Below, one piece after another: positions 11,171-13,517 of a stretch of DNA of 13,517 bases. Origin of the DNA: Fomitopsis serialis (Eukaryota > Basidiomycota > Agaricomycetes > Polyporales > Fomitopsidaceae). Both the position numbers and the translations under genes were made by a program. The notes under the pieces are model-generated. The model did not search any database. It was not told where the DNA came from and saw nothing but the letters and a program-made list of their open reading frames with translations. The stretch lies in contig NW_025955706.1 in assembly GCF_022376445.1 (NCBI RefSeq), positions 1 to 13,517 of the forward strand. Reading direction: 5' to 3'. Every line of letters starts with the position of its first letter. Position 1 is the stretch's first letter.

Positions 11171-11316
11171 CGCGCCCTGGCGATCGTTGGGCGGTATTCC
11201 CATCATCTTGTGCGCAGGCTGAGCCTCACTTCCGGCTTTCTCTGTCTTCCTCCCCTGGCAGGGCCATCTTCCTCAGTGACCGGTTCGCCTGTGCTTTCGA
11301 TCGCCTCTTCTTCAGG

Positions 11317-13517
11317 ATGCGTAACTCCGCTTCTGCTTCGTCTGTCGCTTCGACAGCGGCAATGGCAGCTTCTAGTGTTGCCACCACCGTCTCCACTGCA
11401 GCAGCATCCGCATCAACCGTTGCCACAGGTGCCGCTGCTGGAGCGAAAGCAGCCGGAGGTGCTGCCGCCCCTCCCAAGCTCAACTCGACCGCGTTCTTCT
11501 TCGAGTACGATGTCATCCTCCTCTTCGTTGTCGGCCTCTTCGTGCTCTTGGCGCTCCCGCGCATGATCGCGCGCTTCATGCGCTCCTCCGAGTGGTTCGC
11601 CGGCTGCTTCTTTCACTCCGTCAAGATCCCGCGCCCCTCCAAGTTCACGACCTACCCCGGCGGCTCGGGACTTTCATTCTCGGAGAAGATGGTCTCGAGC
11701 CGGGCCGACGTCGAGTCGGTGTACTCGCGCTCCGAAGATATGCACACCGTGAACATGGCTGTCGGCTCGGGCGCACCGAAGAACCCCCCGGCGTACATAC
11801 CCTCTTGGGCGTCGTTGTTCCCGACGGGCGCGAAGGTCCTGTCGACGAAGATCAGGCCCGGATACTCTCTGGGTGTGGTGGTGCTGATGATGGGCTACCT
11901 TGCGGTGTACATGTACAGTGCGCTGTTCGACGTGAACCTGTTCACGAGCCCTGCGCGCCTCGGAGACATAGCGGTCAGTCAGATGCCGACGCTCTACGTT
12001 CTTGCGACGAAGAACAATGTCTTGGGCACGCTCATCGGCAAGGGATACGAAAAGGTACTTGGCCGTGACATGAGGTGTCTTCGTTACTGAACATATCGTC
12101 TCAGCTCAACTCTCTTCACCGTTTCGTCGGGCGCCTGGTCGTCGGAGCCGTCAACCTTCACGCCCTTGCATACTGTGAGTGATATGCGCGACTCGGAGTA
12201 CAGGGCCCTCCTGAAACCTACTGTCGTAGTCGCCAAATGGTCGCAGACGGGAAGCATCTCGGAACACCTAGAGCCGAACATCATCTGCGGCGTCGTCGCG
12301 CTCGGGTGCATGGACGTGCTCTGGCTCTTCTCGCTCAGCGCTGTGCGCCAGACGTACTACAACCTCTTCTATGTGTCCCACGTCGTCGCCGGTATCGCCG
12401 TCCTTGTCTTCGTGAGTGTCCGGCTGTCCATGGGACTCAGCGTATATCTGACCGCTGCCGCCAGACTGCCTACCACATGCCGTTTGCCGTCACATACATG
12501 GAGATCGCCGGCGCGCTCTATGGCTTCGACCGTCTCGTGCGGCTCATCCAGACGCGCATCACCACCGCGCATCTCCACGCCATGCCCGAGCTCGGGGCGA
12601 CCTGCATCCAGGTGCCCTCCGTCAACGCCGGGTGGCGTGCGGGTCAGCACGTCCGTCTGCGTGTGCTCTCTACCGGCATGGGCCCGCTCGGGTGGACTGA
12701 GAGCCATCCGTTCACCATCGCGAGTGTGAGCAAGGTGAGTTGACATTCCGCCGCCATATATGACGTCGTGCTAAGGTGCTCGGGTCTGTAGCATCCCAGC
12801 GAGGAAGGCCTCGTCTTGATGGTCAAGAAGGCCGGCGACTGGACGACCAGTCTATACGGTATCGCTCAAGAACCTGATGCGGGCGAAGGGAGCTCTGGTA
12901 GCCGCAGGGTCAAGGTCATGCTCACGGGTCCTTTCGGTACGTGATACGTCGGTGAGTGATGTAGTCGAAACTGACTAGATGTCCGTTACCTAGGCGGACC
13001 TGGCCACGCCGTCGTGACTAGTTACTCTGGCGCGATGCTCGTCTCCGGCGGCAGTGGCATCACGTACGCACTCGCCACCGCCCAGGAGATCCTGCAGAAG
13101 AGCGCGGAGGGCGCCAGCCGCAGTCGGGTCGTCGAGCTCGTCTGGAGCGTCACCGATCCCGGTGCGTACTGCCGCGACCGTTCCATCCACATGAACTAAC
13201 GGAGAACGTCCAGCTGGCTTGAAACCACTCCTTCCTCTCTTCGCCCAGCTCCTCGTCGATGCGCAGACCACCTACACCTCCCTGCGCATCTCCGTCTTCT
13301 ACACGAGGGCCATCACCTCGCCTGACGTCCTCAAGACCTTCGAGCGCCTCCCGCTCGGACCCTCACCCCCGGCCGTCCGCGCCTGCAGAAGCTGCTCGAG
13401 GGCGTCGCAGACCGCACCGCCGGCTCCGGCGGGGTGGACGGCATGACGGGCGTCGTCGTAGGCGTGTGTGGCCCGCCCGCGCTGGGCGACGAGGTCGGAC
13501 GTGTCGTCCGCCGCCTC
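11317..13517 (+). CDS. FRE/NOX-type ferric (metallo)reductase, 3' partial, one apparent frame break
   Basis: Such enzymes pass electrons from NADPH through FAD and two hemes across the membrane, reducing extracellular Fe3+ or Cu2+ for uptake. Exons: 11317-12054, 12105-12174, 12230-12411, 12465-12734, 12792-12936, 12994-13161 and 13214-13517 onward, all in phase. A Ser/Ala/Thr-rich N-terminus (about 45 residues) precedes the first membrane segment (DVILLFVVGLFVLLALP). The ferric reductase domain has the bis-heme histidines H251/H265 (LHRFVGRLVV...NLH) and H320/H334 (SHVVAGIAVLVFTAYH), each pair 14 apart. Then come the FAD motif HPFTIAS (411-417), TGPFGG, and the NAD(P) loop LVSGGSGIT. Near 13360-13370 the frame slips: ERLPLG is followed by LTPGRPRLQKLLEG one frame away, continuing to the conserved VCGPPALGDEV at the window end. 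One missing C explains it. The true stop is to the right. Divergent from the Mn-type CDF. Confidence 0.93.

Larger units (their letters stand above)
9440..11316. other. 1.9-kb divergent spacer between the CDF and ferric reductase genes
   Basis: It contains both promoters. It is long for a genome with gaps of 0.3-1.2 kb elsewhere in this window, and several stretches look like exons: a stop-free plus-strand segment ending at a donor (10213-10512), a plus-strand frame ending at GTAAGT (9911), and minus-strand pieces near 10560-10690 and 11070-11240. I could not link any of them in phase into a gene or name a product. A decayed or unrecognised gene, or one broken by missing bases, remains possible. 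Confidence 0.5.

Noticed and set aside
11226..11579. Ala/Lys-rich minus-strand frame
   Set aside because: It is antisense to the Ser/Ala-rich N-terminus of the ferric reductase, which explains its composition.
11592..12068. 158-codon plus-strand frame
   Set aside because: It is a shifted frame inside ferric reductase exon 1 and crosses its donor site.

Overview
The window is nuclear DNA from a filamentous basidiomycete, most likely an Agaricomycete (a Polyporales-type wood-decay fungus would fit, but the sequence does not prove it). The reasons are intron-dense genes with mostly 40-85 nt GT-AG introns, very small exons, GC-rich third positions in the best-conserved genes, and a DUF6533 membrane protein, a family essentially confined to such fungi. 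I see no bacterial, viral or transposon module, and no rRNA, tRNA or CRISPR.

Layout, left to right. 1-749 (+): 3' part of ARPC4, the 20-kDa subunit of the Arp2/3 actin-nucleating complex. 750-1694: spacer with one unrecognised minus-strand reading frame. 1695-3298 (+): DUF6533 multi-pass membrane protein of nine exons, with an acidic tail continuing in another frame just beyond a probable frame break. 3952-5156 (+): delta-aminolevulinic acid dehydratase (HEM2), second step of heme synthesis. 5468-6401 (-): FIT/Scs3-family ER lipid-droplet protein, convergent with HEM2. 6402-7595: spacer. 7596-9439 (-): cation diffusion facilitator with the DxxxD signature of manganese transporters, about 14 exons. 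9440-11316: 1.9-kb divergent spacer with exon-like fragments I could not assemble. 11317-13517 (+, runs off the end): FRE/NOX-type ferric reductase.

The genes do not form a pathway cluster. There is a loose metal theme: a Mn-type CDF exporter and a ferric reductase are divergent from one spacer, and a metal-dependent heme enzyme lies nearby. This may be chance.

The most striking signal is that four of the six recognisable genes carry apparent single-base deletions: ARPC4 (two), DUF6533, HEM2 and ferric reductase. The family-typical protein continues immediately in the next frame each time. A fifth gene, the CDF, has one splice junction that closes only with a 4-nt exon or another lost base. 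All the losses have the same sign and three lie in short C/G runs. I read this mainly as uncorrected long-read assembly error rather than decay of housekeeping genes. Exon models below were built by eye from family resemblance, splice consensus and phase.
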